Source: Gnetum montanum
Taxonomy: Eukaryota > Streptophyta > Gnetopsida > Gnetales > Gnetaceae
Reading direction: 5' to 3'
NCBI GenBank assembly: GCA_015680685.1
Contig: MNCI01002917.1
Span: 99,521 to 163,520 of the forward strand
DNA length: 64,000 nt
Part shown: positions 37,114-48,868 of the stretch, piece after piece
Layout: every line of letters starts with the position of its first letter
Numbering within the stretch: the first letter of the stretch is position 1
Translations under genes and position numbers: made by a program
The notes under the pieces: generated by a model
Told to the model about the DNA's origin: nothing
The model's input: only the letters and a program-made list of their open reading frames with translations
Databases searched by the model: none

Positions 37114-38853
37114 ATGGATTCAACGAACACAGATAGGCCTGTTATCCGCTTTAAATTATGGCCTCCTAGTGATAACACACGGGCCACGGTTGTTAAAAAT
37201 ATGGCTAACAATCTGCGGGCTTCGACATTTTTGACAAAGAAATATGGAACGTTTGGAGAAGAGGAAGCAGACGAAAATGCCAGAGAGGTTGAAGGCAAGG
37301 CATTTACGGCTGCCAATGAGCAGGCTGCTGGGGACCCAAACGGGGATGGTAGCGCTGCTGTCCAGTTTTATGCCAAGGAAGCGAGCAGGCTTTTGTTAGA
37401 GGTCCAGAAACGAGGCCCAAAACAAAAAGCTGAGGAACAGGTGGATAAAAATTATGATGATTTTCAGGAAGATAATGAAAAAGTTGAGGAAAATTATAAA
37501 GCGGCTGAGGAAAATCAGGATCTTGCATTTAAAGAAAATGAAGAGGTAATGCTTGACAGTACTAAGGGAAAAGTTTTCGATATTTCAAAGGGCGATAGAG
37601 GTTTTCTTGAGGAGGCTGTAGCAGAGGAGATACTGAAGCCCTTATCTGATCCTGGAAGCAATTATTCAAAGATAATTTTTAGCAACAGAAGTTTTGGGAT
37701 AGATGCTGCTCGTGTGGCCGAAAGGGTGTTGATGGATGCAAATAGAAATCTAACCGATGTGGATCTTTCAGATTTCATTGCTGGAAGACCAGAGGATGAG
37801 GCACTTCAGGTAATGCAGATATTTTCATCTGTATTGGAAAGTTGTGTGCTCAGGTCATTGGATCTCTCTGAAAATGCCCTTGGCGAGAAGGGTGTCAGGG
37901 CATTTGGAGCACTTTTAAAATCTCAGAGGGTGTTGGAGGAGCTCTATTTCAAGAATAATGGTATTTCTGTTGAAGCTGCTGAGGCTATTCATGAGTTGCT
38001 TCCTGCTGTTGATAAATTGAAGATTTTGCATTTCCATAACAACATGACAGGAGATGATGGTGCAAAGGCTTTGTCAATGATTGTCAAAAAATGCTTTGTT
38101 TTAGAGGATTTCCGTTGTTCGTCAACAAGGGTTGGTACTGAAGGTGGTAAAGCTTTATGTGAAGCTCTAGCTAATGCACGTGATTTAAAAAAGTTGGATC
38201 TAAGAGACAACATGTTTGGGAGAGAGGGTGGAATTGCTTTGAGTCAAGCCTTATCTGGACATATGCATCTTACTGAAGCGTATTTGAGTTACCTTAATTT
38301 GAAAGACAAAGGAACAATTGCTGTTGCCAATAGCCTCAACGTAGCTGCACCAAATCTTAAAGTTCTGGAAATGGCAGGGAATCAGATAACTGTTAAAGCA
38401 GCTAAGGCTTTAGCAGAGTGTCTAGCTTCAAAGGGAGAGCTTAGAAAATTAGTTTTCTCAGAAAATGAATTGAAGGATCAAGGTTCGATGCTTGTTTGTG
38501 AAGCTCTTCTTAATAGTCATCCTTTTTTGAAAGAACTTGATTTGAGTGAAAATTCTATTACGAAAGAGGGAGCAATAGTTGCAGCAAAAGTATGTTTAAA
38601 TAAACCTGACTTTGTTCTGCTAAACCTGGATTCAAATCGCATCTCTGAAGAGGGAATTGAAATGGTCAATGATATACTTGAAGAATGTCAGAATGGTGTG
38701 TCTGTTCTTGGTCCTCTTGAAGATAATGAACCGGATGGTGAAGTTGATGAAGAAGATGATGGTGATGAGAGTGAAGAAGGATCTGATGAAGAAAATCATA
38801 TCAGTGATGACCAGGAAGATTTAGAAGCCAAACTGAAGGATCTTAAAATGTAG
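37114..38853 (+). CDS. RanGAP: Ran GTPase-activating protein with WPP domain (RanGAP)
   Basis: Intronless frame of 579 residues. The start is the ATG at 37114: the in-frame ATG at 37084 lies before the 'gcag' acceptor (37089), whereas the chosen one gives the standard N-terminus. Domains: an N-terminal WPP domain (about 1-105) with F-K-L-W-P-P at 13-18 and a helix ending in A-S-R-L-L-L-E-V-Q; an acidic linker (about 108-150); leucine-rich repeats from about 213 to 525 (for example L-D-L-S-E-N near 247 and L-D-L-S-E-N-S-I near 483); and an acidic tail from about 534. RanGAP stimulates GTP hydrolysis by Ran in the cytoplasm. The plant WPP domain targets it to the nuclear envelope and, in mitosis, to the division site. 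The protein is somewhat longer than the Arabidopsis forms (about 535-545). It is the only gene here that looks intact. Confidence 0.95.
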   Translation: MDSTNTDRPVIRFKLWPPSDNTRATVVKNMANNLRASTFLTKKYGTFGEEEADENAREVEGKAFTAANEQAAGDPNGDGSAAVQFYAKEASRLLLEVQKRGPKQKAEEQVDKNYDDFQEDNEKVEENYKAAEENQDLAFKENEEVMLDSTKGKVFDISKGDRGFLEEAVAEEILKPLSDPGSNYSKIIFSNRSFGIDAARVAERVLMDANRNLTDVDLSDFIAGRPEDEALQVMQIFSSVLESCVLRSLDLSENALGEKGVRAFGALLKSQRVLEELYFKNNGISVEAAEAIHELLPAVDKLKILHFHNNMTGDDGAKALSMIVKKCFVLEDFRCSSTRVGTEGGKALCEALANARDLKKLDLRDNMFGREGGIALSQALSGHMHLTEAYLSYLNLKDKGTIAVANSLNVAAPNLKVLEMAGNQITVKAAKALAECLASKGELRKLVFSENELKDQGSMLVCEALLNSHPFLKELDLSENSITKEGAIVAAKVCLNKPDFVLLNLDSNRISEEGIEMVNDILEECQNGVSVLGPLEDNEPDGEVDEEDDGDESEEGSDEENHISDDQEDLEAKLKDLKM

Positions 38854-41800
38854 AAGGCAACCCCTTTCTTCAATATTTCAGGCTTTTTACCCAATACTGG
38901 TCCATTTTTGTCGACCTACAGTAATCATTTTTGCTCAAATCATGCCTTTTTTTAAGTGTTCAATTTTCTGGATTTAACTGTGAAGAAATCTACTGATGTG
39001 TTCCCATTTGTAGAGAATCGAAGTTTCCTCTTTAGACGATTAGTTCATGTTGCTATACTATTATTTTCACATCATCTGCAGTGACAATGCTAAAATATGT
39101 TTATGGGAATGAGTTGGTTATTTTGTGAATGCAAATCGTGAAAAACGCATGGGATTGGTTTAGTTTACATGCTGATAAGCTTCGAAATTGTGTAGTTGTC
39201 ATTTAGGGGCCGGTATGATGTGACATAAATCTTGGATATTGAATGAAAATAGTTGCTTTTTTACTTGGTTTAACTCTTCATCGTTGGGAGTATTTAATGA
39301 TCTAGTAAAGAATGGTTTTGCTACCAGGTTGGTAAGATATTGTTCTTATATATTTTCACGAAATTATTGGTAAGGTGCCTGCAAAGTAGGACGGATTTGA
39401 TGTTTCCAGTTTGCTTGGGCATTCTTTTGAAGTAGGCAGAATGCTTAAAATTTTTTTTGAGTTGAAAAGTTTAAGCCCTTAGGAAATTTTCATTAGTAGT
39501 GCTTGTGTTCATCTTTCCTTCTGTTATCCACGGATAATTGGATCCTGGATTCGTTGTTCAGTCTTTTGACTATCCGTAAAGTTCTAGGTAGAGGGGATGT
39601 TTCTTCCTATTTTAAAACCTTGGGACTGGACGAAGCTCTCCTCTTTTGAAATCGTATTCTTAGCACTTGATGTTATCTCGATAGAAGAAACTAAGTTTAA
39701 CAAAAGGCAGCAGGAGCCCAAAGAACCAGAAAACATTAAACTTGATCGGGGTTTAGAAGACAACATACATGAGGGACAAATATATGATCTAACAACAGCA
39801 GTATTATCAATTGCAAAACATCAAATAAGGCGCAGTATACCCAGGGACAATTGGTTTGTATATACTGCAAATTTCAGACGGAGCTGTAATTTAAGAATTT
39901 TTTAGCAAAAACTAAAATGGTTCTGTCTGGTGAAATCAGCGATTACTTTCTGCAACGGCAATTTATTGTAGGTCGACGTTACAGCCGATTCGGATGGACT
40001 ATAAGGTGAACAATATTATTTTTTATTTCCATTTTTTAAATTTCGTGGGTTCTTTATGGCCTGCAAATTCCATTCCCTACTTTTACCCTAAATGCACCTC
40101 CGTGTCAGCACCAAGCAGATTCCCACGTGACTATGAGGATGTTCCATGCCAATAGAAAAACATCATCCGCAAGAAAGATTAACCACGGCAAAGATTTTGA
40201 GAAAGGTTGCTTTTTTTTTTTGGGAATAAAAACTCAATGCACAGTAGCAAAGATTTGGGGAAAAGCTTATGCCCCCTCCAACAAATTGGAATAAGAACTA
40301 AAACATTTGATCTTGTCGTGAAGAAAAATTCAATCGAACCAAAATGAGTTGATATTTACAGTAGACAGGATCTCTTTGCCCAGTGTCTTAAGTTTTTCTT
40401 TTTATATTTCTTTGGCCATTGCCCATTTGTTCCAAGTAAAATCGGTTTTGCAATCGTACTTTTAGATGTCCGGAGTTTTCTTTTTATCTTCCGTTGGCCA
40501 CTTCTTATTGGCATCTCACTTTTAGATTAGCTTATTATGCACATCCGGGATTTTGTCGTTAGTTTGCTACGACAATTATTTAGTTTGCTTCCACAATTAT
40601 GTTGTTCTCTTTGTAGGATGTTTTATTTTGATTTTAGATCTTGCAAAGAGCGGCTGGGATGTAGTGTGGATGCATTTTTGCACAGCCAAGTAATATGGCC
40701 ACAAAGGATTTGTATTTTATGGTCGAATCTGATATATTAAACAAATTACTGCAACAATTGCAATCAACCGTTTGTAATACCCTGCAAATGGCATGATTCA
40801 GTGATTGATTGTTGCTGTTATTCGATTCGCAATTGAGAGTTTGCTCTGCCTTTCATTTCTGGTTCAGGGGTACCAAATTGATGAAACTAACAAATCAAAA
40901 TTCGAAGCATAGTTGTGATTTTTGGGCTCCTGTTTTATGACATGTAACTCGGCAAAACTTTGGAGTTCTTGTTGCCGTTGGGGGGTAGTGGGTATAGCTC
41001 AGAGCCTTGCAATTCCTTTGCGTTACGCAATATCAGTTTTGAATTCAACTTGGAAGGCTTTAAAACTGCAAAGAATATCCTTATGGGAAGTTGTATCCCA
41101 GTATTGAATTCCTGGGTCTTAAAAATAGATATCAAAGATTCAGTGACTCTAAAACATTATTTTGGCTACCAAAGTGGACGATTCACCGAAAAGAAAAGGA
41201 TGCATAAAACACACACAATAACTTTGACATGGTAAACGTTTGAATTACCATGCTTAAGGTATGCAATCCATCTGAAGCAGATCATGTAGTGTAGGTATGA
41301 TGACCTTCAAGACTTTGTGGTGATGTCATAGCATGGATCGATTCATGTTTTGAATTAACACTTTACATGCTTTTACAATCAAAGAAGATATTACAGAAAC
41401 TTAGCTAGAAATGACTCTTTCCGAATCATTTAATTCACATATAAAGTTCTAAGCATTCTGGCAGAAATTATCACTATTGAAGCTGTTGGGTGCCTTGTGT
41501 TGGATAAAGGCCGGTACCATGATGTGATTAGACACAATTTTAATGAAAAAGAAAATCTGAGTCTTATCACATTGAATTCCATTTCATAATAAGAATTCAA
41601 TAGTATGTTTACAGCTAAAGAAGGCTTGATTTTGATTTTCATCTTTCATGTTGTGATCCAAAAGATAAAATTCATTTGAGATGGGTTCTACTATTCTGAT
41701 TCCAAAATGCAATTGGATAAACCAAGGAGATATGGTATTGATTTTTTGAATTAAAAAAAAAAAAAAACTTGGGCTTTGCTCCATGTCACTTAAGTAGGTA

Positions 41801-42919
41801 AGATTATAAGTTTAACAAAAATTTTAAAATAAGAGCATCGACAAACATGGCAATGTTAAGTTGATATTGCAGAAGCATATTACAAATACACCCAAATTTC
41901 ATATCTTAAATTAATAAATTATGCTCCAAAGTCAAGATTTAGTAATTAAAGATTAGTTGTATTTTTGGTCCACAGAAATATCAGCTGGTTGATAGCCAAG
42001 TATACAGAGGCATCGACATTAAAGTAATTAAAACTTAAAAAAACGCATCCAAATCCAACCGCATAAAAATCTGTTTGGTCATTGAACTGAAGCAGCATGT
42101 CTAGTGGCAGAAAACAATGTTTATAATATCAAAAACAAACAAAAAATAATACCCAATAGCACACCTTATAAATACTGGTCAAACAAATACAGTTAGTTTG
42201 CATGACATGCTTTCAGGTAGCTAAGATGATCAAGGAAATGATGTAGGTGAAATATTATAGTGCCCAAAAACTACTTTCTGCTAGCTGAGATGATCAAGGA
42301 AATGATGTGGCCAAATATTATAATGCCCAAAAACTACAGGTTTCTTAGCATTTGGCATGGTTACAGAATAAATGAAGATCAATGAAAGAACATGAAGATA
42401 AATATTTGGGACTTTAGCTTGCCTGACATATTGCCACATAACCAAAATTACTGGTACATATATAGATCGAGTAAGCTTAGCTGCCAACAGTTCAATACAC
42501 ATACGATGACTTATTCCTTGCAGAGGAACCACTCCAACTGAGACGTTACAGGATTAAACAATTCGGGTTAAAAAACCTTCACAATTGCGGTACAGAAGCT
42601 TTACTATTACACATACCATAAAGAACAGTTTGTGTCATCCACATATTTTTACACAGTAAGAAACTTCGAACAATTTTCACATCAATGAAGAGTTGAGGAC
42701 TCCCTTACATTTTCTTTATTCCATGCTTCAGGCTTTGATGTCTTAACAGTGCCTTGATACTCACATTTTAGCTTATGCAAGCACAAGACCTTGCTTGGCA
42801 ACATATTGTGCGTAGGAATGTGGGATGGCTTGGAATTTTCTCATAGACATATAACAAGGACAAACCAGTACAATTTCAATGTAGAATTTACGTAGATCCT
42901 TATTTTTGGAAGTAAAGTT
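38854..42919. other. RanGAP 3' UTR and low-repeat intergenic DNA
   Basis: About 4 kb downstream of the RanGAP stop. The first few hundred bases should be 3' UTR, but I could not fix a polyadenylation signal. The longest frame (39597-39905) has no recognisable domain. An A-run lies at 41753-41766. No LTR ends or transposon protein motifs were seen, unlike the rest of the window. Confidence 0.5.
42218..42337. repeat. Two-copy tandem repeat, 64-bp period
   Basis: The unit starting 'tagctaagatgatcaagg' at 42218 is repeated from 42282 ('tagctgagatgatcaagg'), with a few substitutions and a small deletion. Both copies end in 'cccaaaaactac'. Confidence 0.9.
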
Positions 42920-43457
42920 TGTTAGACTTTATGGACAGTGCAGCAGTATCTATATTCAGTTGAATATGCAATGCTACAGAATCTAAAGATATCAAAACTC
43001 CAACCTATAAAACTATAATGAATACAATAAACCAAAATATTTTAGAACTAGATTTGTATAGCCTAATGCAGATCAGCTAGACTAGGATACAACAAAAAGC
43101 ATAAAGAAGAGTAAAAGAAAACCTTTAAAAGCATATTACAGCCTTGACACCTTAAATTGTGCTCCAAATGAGCTTCATTGAAGATCTTCTTGCCTATGCC
43201 TATTGTTGCAACTGAATTGGATCTTATTTGCATCTGATTAGATTGCCTTGATGGTAGGCAAATCACATTTTATTGGCTAGGCAAGGGACCACAACAGCTT
43301 TTAATGGAGTAGCATTAGTGCTTCTTTCCATCATGGGAGCATCAATACTCCATTATTAGAGTAGTGTTACATGGCAATAATCGAAACCATAATTGTTGCA
43401 AGTTAATAGATCTTTAATTAACCAATACCTATGAAATGTGAGACATTTATTCTTACA
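42920..43457 (-). repeat. 3' LTR of the copia element
   Basis: 538 bp; on the plus strand it begins TGTTAGAC and ends TCTTACA. It aligns throughout with 48869-49409, sharing for example 'caactgaattggatctta' and 'gccttgatggtaggcaaat'-type blocks, but with many differences, so the insertion is old. Confidence 0.88.
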
Positions 43458-43470
43458 TTCTCCCACTTGG
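43458..43470 (-). promoter_or_regulatory. Copia polypurine tract
   Basis: On the minus strand 'ccaagtgggagaa' abuts the 3' LTR start. The AAGTGGGAGA core is the usual copia plus-strand primer. Confidence 0.8.
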
Positions 43471-43729
43471 TCCACTTCATCAACACTATATGTTTACAAC
43501 TATATCAAGGCCATGCTTTGACTCTAGCTATAACTCTAATTTAAATGAAGAGTCTCAATACATGAATCATGGCGATCATATCTATAAGTTTGAATATTTC
43601 CTTTCATGTATTACAATGCATGTCACTCCGTAAGTGATCACTTTTTAAGCTATTTCTTTACAAATGATGCCTTCTAAATCATTCTGGGTCCTACTTTAGT
43701 TATTCCAATAGATAGGACATGAACTTTAT

Positions 43730-44108
43730 GTGCACTTCAAATATGCCATTTATTATCCAAAACTCCTTTAGTAGTGTATATATAAGAGTAAGAAGCAAAC
43801 TATATATGAATTAAACAAGCTCCATATAATCCACATGATTTATATGTCATTTTGTTGGTAATGCTTTAATTATGAGATCAAAATAATCAGCTTAGTACTA
43901 ATATGTTGTATATTAGCCTCCTGCTTTTTTATTTCTATCTTGAATAGCAAGGTACTTTATATTGATATGTTTGTTGTAACTTTCACTTTCACCACTCTTA
44001 CCATAAGCTAAAATTGCAACTAAGTCACCATAATAATTCCTTATTGGCCTTGCTATAGATCCAATAACTTTTAGACCAAAGATAACATTTCTTAATCATC
44101 ATGCTTAT
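43730..44108 (-). pseudogene. Copia RNase H relic
   Basis: Minus-strand reading gives the end of a copia RNase H: a R-P-I-R-N-Y-Y-G-D stretch (where family members have the 'YCDN' site), then S-Y-N-K-H-I-N-I-K-Y-L-A-I-Q-D-R. After a frame change come Q-H-I-S-T-K-L-I and a K-A-L-P motif. The order matches 'SKHIDIKYHFIRE...HI.T..Q.AD..TK.L' of active copia elements, which degrade RNA in the hybrid. A solo LTR interrupts it at 44109. Confidence 0.65.
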
Positions 44109-44917
44109 TGATGAATCATGTTTTGACTATTGATATCGGAGCCCAAGATGCTATGTTGAATATCCAATATCACAGGGTATATGCTAGCCTATAAATATAG
44201 TGCTTGGGCTCATGGTTTTAGAGAGAGTTTTTGTGAGAGTATAATGAAGCTCTTGTAGTTTGTTTTTTCCACACTTAGAATATTTTCTGAGTGCCCATAG
44301 TAGGAGTCTAAGTGTGTACAGATCTTTGTTTGAGCATTGATGTACCTAAGCATAGTAGTGTGATGGGAATAAAAATGAATCCTTTTGATAATCCTTGTAG
44401 CATTGAGAATAGATTAATGTTTTCTTTAATGCATTTGATATTCATGCACTTTACTTTAATGCATTTGCATGAAGCAATTAATTTCCAGTTGTTAATGAAC
44501 ATAAGCATGACCACTTCAAGCATATGTGTAGCACTTGGTAACCCAAAAATGCTTAACATTTGGTAACCTAGTAGCGCTACATGCATTTAGGATGTATTTG
44601 AAGAGTGGAAACAAGTACTTGTGTTAGGTTAGCTAGGCAGTAGATGAATTAGATCTTAAATTACTTTACCTTTTATTTTGGTTCTAGGTGATTAAAATTA
44701 TAAAACATAAATTGATAAAAATCACAGACCTTAGTTGCACTTAACCATATATTTGTACTTCATAAGTGGAATTGAGAAGACAATGATTCTTTCAATTAGA
44801 TTTCACTTCCTTGAAACTAGTGTACTTAAGAACTTAAGGTCTGTGGAATTCGAGCAAATTGTGCATGAACGCTTGTGATTTGTATGGTTGGGTGTAGAGG
44901 TACCTTGCTGCTCATCA
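44109..44917 (+). mobile_element. Solo LTR 3 of the TGATGAG family, target duplication CTTAT/CTTGT
   Basis: 809 bp, TGATGAA to CTCATCA, flanked by CTTAT (44104-44108) and CTTGT (44918-44922). It has the core promoter 'cctataaatatag' (44190-44202) and a U3 with 'gatatcgg' and 'ccaatatc'. Very similar to the LTR at 14173. It splits the copia RNase H and RT remnants. Confidence 0.9.
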
Positions 44918-44989
44918 CTTGTGAAATAACTTTATCACATGTATTAAATTCTATCATTAAGGAATTATGTGGGCATTACTTTACAAGGA

Positions 44990-45560
44990 TATTCATCACC
45001 TTTTAAGAGGGCAAGCTATCCTTCATCTTAAATCTTTTGAGAAAGGAATAAACCCAAGTCACCACTTGTAAGTATAAGGTCACTCATGTATAAGATCAAG
45101 AAAATTATTTACTCCCACTATTCTTAAGGTATCATAACATTGTAAAACTTTATATACCATTTTTGGGAGACTAGCTTTATTTATCTAACTTGCAAGTCTA
45201 GTGACAGTGTTGGTAGAAATCCTTAAGAAAATATTATTTTTCACATCTATTTGGTGAAGTTCTAATTCAAAATGAGTCACCAAAGCCATGATTATTCTAA
45301 ATAAAACCCTCTATAATACTTTAGAGAAAGTTTCATGGTAATCAATGCCCTCTAGTTCTATATCATTTGACATTTCCAAAAGATTCATATTGGTCTTATA
45401 GATCCATTGGTGATGATTTCTTTGGTAATTCAAAGAGATTCTAAACTTTGATTTGATTAATTTTGAGCTCCAAGACCTTTATTTCTTTATGGCATTGTAC
45501 CAAAGTGTGAAATTTCCTCCACTCATGACTTATGAAAATGAAAAAGGATCATCCTTGGAA
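44990..45560 (-). pseudogene. Copia reverse transcriptase relic
   Basis: Minus-strand pieces in three frames. G-I-D-Y-H-E-T-F-S lies at about 45320-45350. A-L-V-T-H-F-E-L-E-L-H-Q-I-D-V-K-N-N-I-F-L at about 45235-45290 matches the first catalytic block ('LHQMDVKTAFLNG', with the Asp kept). Near 45010-45115 are N-F-L-D-L-I, where 'YVDD' would be, and F-K-M-K-D. These belong to the copia RT that copies the element RNA. Frames are heavily broken. The fragment ends near 45560; sequence from there to 45877 shows no clear domain. Confidence 0.65.
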
Positions 45561-45877
45561 GATTACCAATTTCTCTTTATCCTTTAAAGATTCATTAGAT
45601 TCCTTTATTTCCTCAACTATAACCTCCAAGGAAATTCTATTCCACTAAATTTTAAGATCCTTATAAATTTAACTTTTTTATGTAAACTCAAATCTTCTTA
45701 TGGGTTGAAGTTGCATCACGCCTAAATTTACATGTCAAATTCATTGATAAGACTAGTAAATCTAAAATAAATAATCCATACCTATGGGCGTAGGAATATT
45801 TAATTTAGATTCACCATCTTATACCAATTAGGTCATAAAAATAACCACCTCCTTGTGGGGTCAAGCAATTAACTTAT

Positions 45878-46754
45878 TAATGAGCAACGAGGTATCTCTA
45901 CGTCCAACCATACGAATTACAAGTGTTCACACATGATCTGGTCAAATTCCGTGGATGGAACTAGTTGTGCATCTAAATTATTTTTCTTTGATCATAGTTT
46001 GCTATCTTCCCACTTGGACTACTGGTAGCTTTGTCACCTATGGTTTAGTCCAAAGTGAGGCATATGATGTTGTCTATTTCTATGCTACTCCTGATGATGA
46101 TAAAAAGATAAATTAACTAAGCTAATGGACATTGAAAAATAAGATTTAAACTAGCCTATGTGCGATGAGTATTCATCCCCAATTGTCTGTACATGCCTTG
46201 GACTTCATATAACTACCATTGGAATTGCCAAGCGTACATCATTGGGTGTTCCAATCGATACACTATTGGATTACCAAGTACTTACACTTAAGCACTTGTG
46301 GTTAAGTCATGCTCATTCCACTTAATGACAAGAATAGTAAATAGCAATAAATGGAAACATTAACTAAAAATAGCAAATAATTAAATAATTAAAGCAATAC
46401 TAAATCTAAGTGAATGCAACAATGATGGAAGTAATTGCAATCTTTATTTCCAGTCATGTAACATGTCCAAGTATATCACACTCAAAAAAAGGTGTCATAC
46501 AATTATAAACATCACACTACGGGCATGCATTGGGAATAACAGAACTTGAATTCAGAAATCTAAGAAAGACTATCAAAAATTAAGAACTAAAACTATGTGC
46601 CAACTATGCACCCAAGTGTTGTATTTATAGGCTAGCACAAAAAAGATGATATTAGATATTCAACATCATTTCTTGGGACCTGATATCACATATCTCATAT
46701 CGGAGCCTCGATATAAGTATCAAATATCAGGCCTAACACAATGATGACTCATCA
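45878..46754 (-). mobile_element. Solo LTR 4 of the TGATGAG family, target duplication CTTAT
   Basis: 877 bp in reverse orientation. On the plus strand it runs TAATGAG to CTCATCA and is flanked by CTTAT at 45873-45877 and 46755-46759. Its U5 portion matches the LTR at 20977 closely, while its U3 has the 'gatatc' palindrome type. It is inserted in the copia element. Confidence 0.92.
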
Positions 46755-47240
46755 CTTATGAACTAATTGCAATTTTTCAAATGACACCATTATCTTTAAA
46801 ACATCATTATGATTGAAGGTGTAGTGGCTATCCCAAAACCATATTAAAGTCTTTCTTAATATGGCACCAAGAATATGATGAATAATCTTTACAATTCATA
46901 AATTTATCCAATAATCTCAATAGCACTTCATCATATATACATGATAACATATAAAAACATTCATGCCTTATGCTACTAGCATGGAATGCACAAGAATATA
47001 ATCTATATGTTCAAAATAATCCTTAAGCTACATTTTGCTAAAACCTTATTTATCATGCAACTATAGCACTATAAGGCTACTTCTAAAGTATGCAAATGCA
47101 ACCAATTGATGTACAAAAAATATTCATACTTTATATGCAATTAAAAAAATGCTTTATATAAGTAATAAATTCATGCATTAACCTTTTTAAGCTATTAAAC
47201 TGAAGAAAATGTGAATATGACTTAAGATGTTGTGGCTACT
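46755..47240. other. Copia internal remnant between two solo LTRs
   Basis: AT-rich sequence between solo LTRs 4 and 5 with no readable domain. By position it is copia interior, either decayed coding sequence or the product of deletion. Confidence 0.4.
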
Positions 47241-48055
47241 TGATGAATCATCAACTGGCTATGTCGATGCAACCCCATCAATGCAACCTTATTGACACAT
47301 GGAAAGATGCATCCATGTAGTGTCATGTCATGCCTATATAAATGTGTGCACTTACCACATTTGTGTAGCCAAGTTTTATTTCTCTAGAGTTAGAATATTT
47401 TTTGAGTGTCTGTAGTAGGACTTCAAGCAATTGTACGGATCTTTATTTGAGCATCTTGTACCTAAACACATTGATATGATTTGCAAAAAAAATGAGATTC
47501 TTGATATTCCTTGCAATACTTGGGATAGTTTAATATTTCCTTCATGCACTTTATCATTAATGCATTATATATTTTTGTTCTAATTAATTAATGCACTCAA
47601 TAATGAACACATAAATACAACTACTTTGAGTATACTGTTTAATGTTTGGTAATACCAATAGTGGCTATTTGGTACGCCTAGCAATAGACACTTGGTAACC
47701 CAGTAGTGTTGATATGGGTTCAAGATGTGTACAGAAAGTGGGCCTGAATACTTAGGTTAGTTAGTCTCAGAACCATTAGATAGATTAGTTAATTTTCAAC
47801 CATTTACTTTTCCAATGCTTAGGATTAAATATATAAAAATATAAAATATAAATAAATATTGTATGCCTTAGTTCACACTTAACCATACATGTGTGCCTAC
47901 ACAAGTGAGAGTTAAGAAGACAACAATCATATTCCCCAAGTCACCATCTTTGTCTATAGGTATACTTAGGAGCTAAGTCCATGGAAGTTGACCCTCTTGC
48001 TAATGCATGCTTATGATCTGTATGATTGAGCAAAGGGACTACTTGTTGCTCATCA
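47241..48055 (+). mobile_element. Solo LTR 5 of the TGATGAG family, target duplication CTACT
   Basis: 815 bp, TGATGAA to CTCATCA, flanked by CTACT at 47236-47240 and 48056-48060. Core promoter 'cctatataaatg' at about 47333-47344. U3 is of the 'gatgcaacc' repeat type shared with 20977 and 53196. Confidence 0.93.
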
Positions 48056-48868
48056 CTACTCTTAAGTCACATCACATATTTCCAAATCAAATGATATAAT
48101 GCATAAAATAAAACCAATTTATCTTTGTCCATCATCTCTCAAATGTTTATGCTCACAGATAGTTTCTACTTTGTATGTAAGTGTAGAGAGGTGTATCATA
48201 AATTCCATTGTAAATTGAAGTCCATGAGCTTTTAAGGCTTGAGTAGCCATTAAAATCTGCAGCTATGTTGATAACTAGGGCTCCATTGCTAGTAGACTAA
48301 ACCAAATGAGCCATTGTGATTCTATGAGTAGGGAGAAAAGCAATGGTAGAGAAAACCTCAAAGCCAAATGAGAACCTCAGGCAAGAACCAAAGCTTGAAA
48401 CTGGACCAAGACACTTAAAAGGAAAACACCTCAATCAAGGTACAAGGACAATCCATTGAATTAGAAGCTCAAAACCAAAGTAGACCAGAGAAACTCTCAA
48501 AAGAAAACGTCAATCCAAACAAGATATAGTTACGCGTAACTAACAATGCATGATAATAAACGGCAAGAAACTTCAAAACTCTCAAATAGAAGCTCAATCT
48601 AGGATGCAAAGCTTGAAAAGAAGACAAACACCAAAACGTGAAAACAAAAGCTTAATCCAAACAGAAACGCAAAGCACCTAAGCCACAAGAGCTCAGAGTG
48701 TACTGAATGGCTCAAGAGAAGCTCAAAACAAACCGAAATGCTCTTAAAGCAAGCAAGCACACGATGAAAACAGAAGCTCAAACTAGGAGTAGGCCTAAAC
48801 ACCGCTATAGCAACAATAGAACCCACAGAAGATGCAGATACAAAAACAAAACCTTGCTTCAATACCAC
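48056..48868 (-). other. Copia leader region and primer-binding site
   Basis: Between solo LTR 5 and the copia 5' LTR. On the minus strand the LTR end TAACA is followed by TGGTATTGAAGC (48856-48867). This differs at three positions from the initiator-Met primer site TGGTATCAGAGC. The sequence at 48350-48850 is A-rich on the plus strand with repeated 'gaagctcaa' words and has no gag frame. Confidence 0.6.

Noticed and set aside
37304-38213. Minus-strand frames opposite RanGAP (37304-37528, 37989-38213)
   Set aside because: They are antisense shadows of the strongly supported RanGAP reading frame, with no domain of their own.
39597-39905. 102-residue plus-strand frame with an overlapping minus-strand frame (39584-39766)
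   Set aside because: No recognisable motif, no splice or promoter context, and overlapping frames on both strands; length is compatible with chance.
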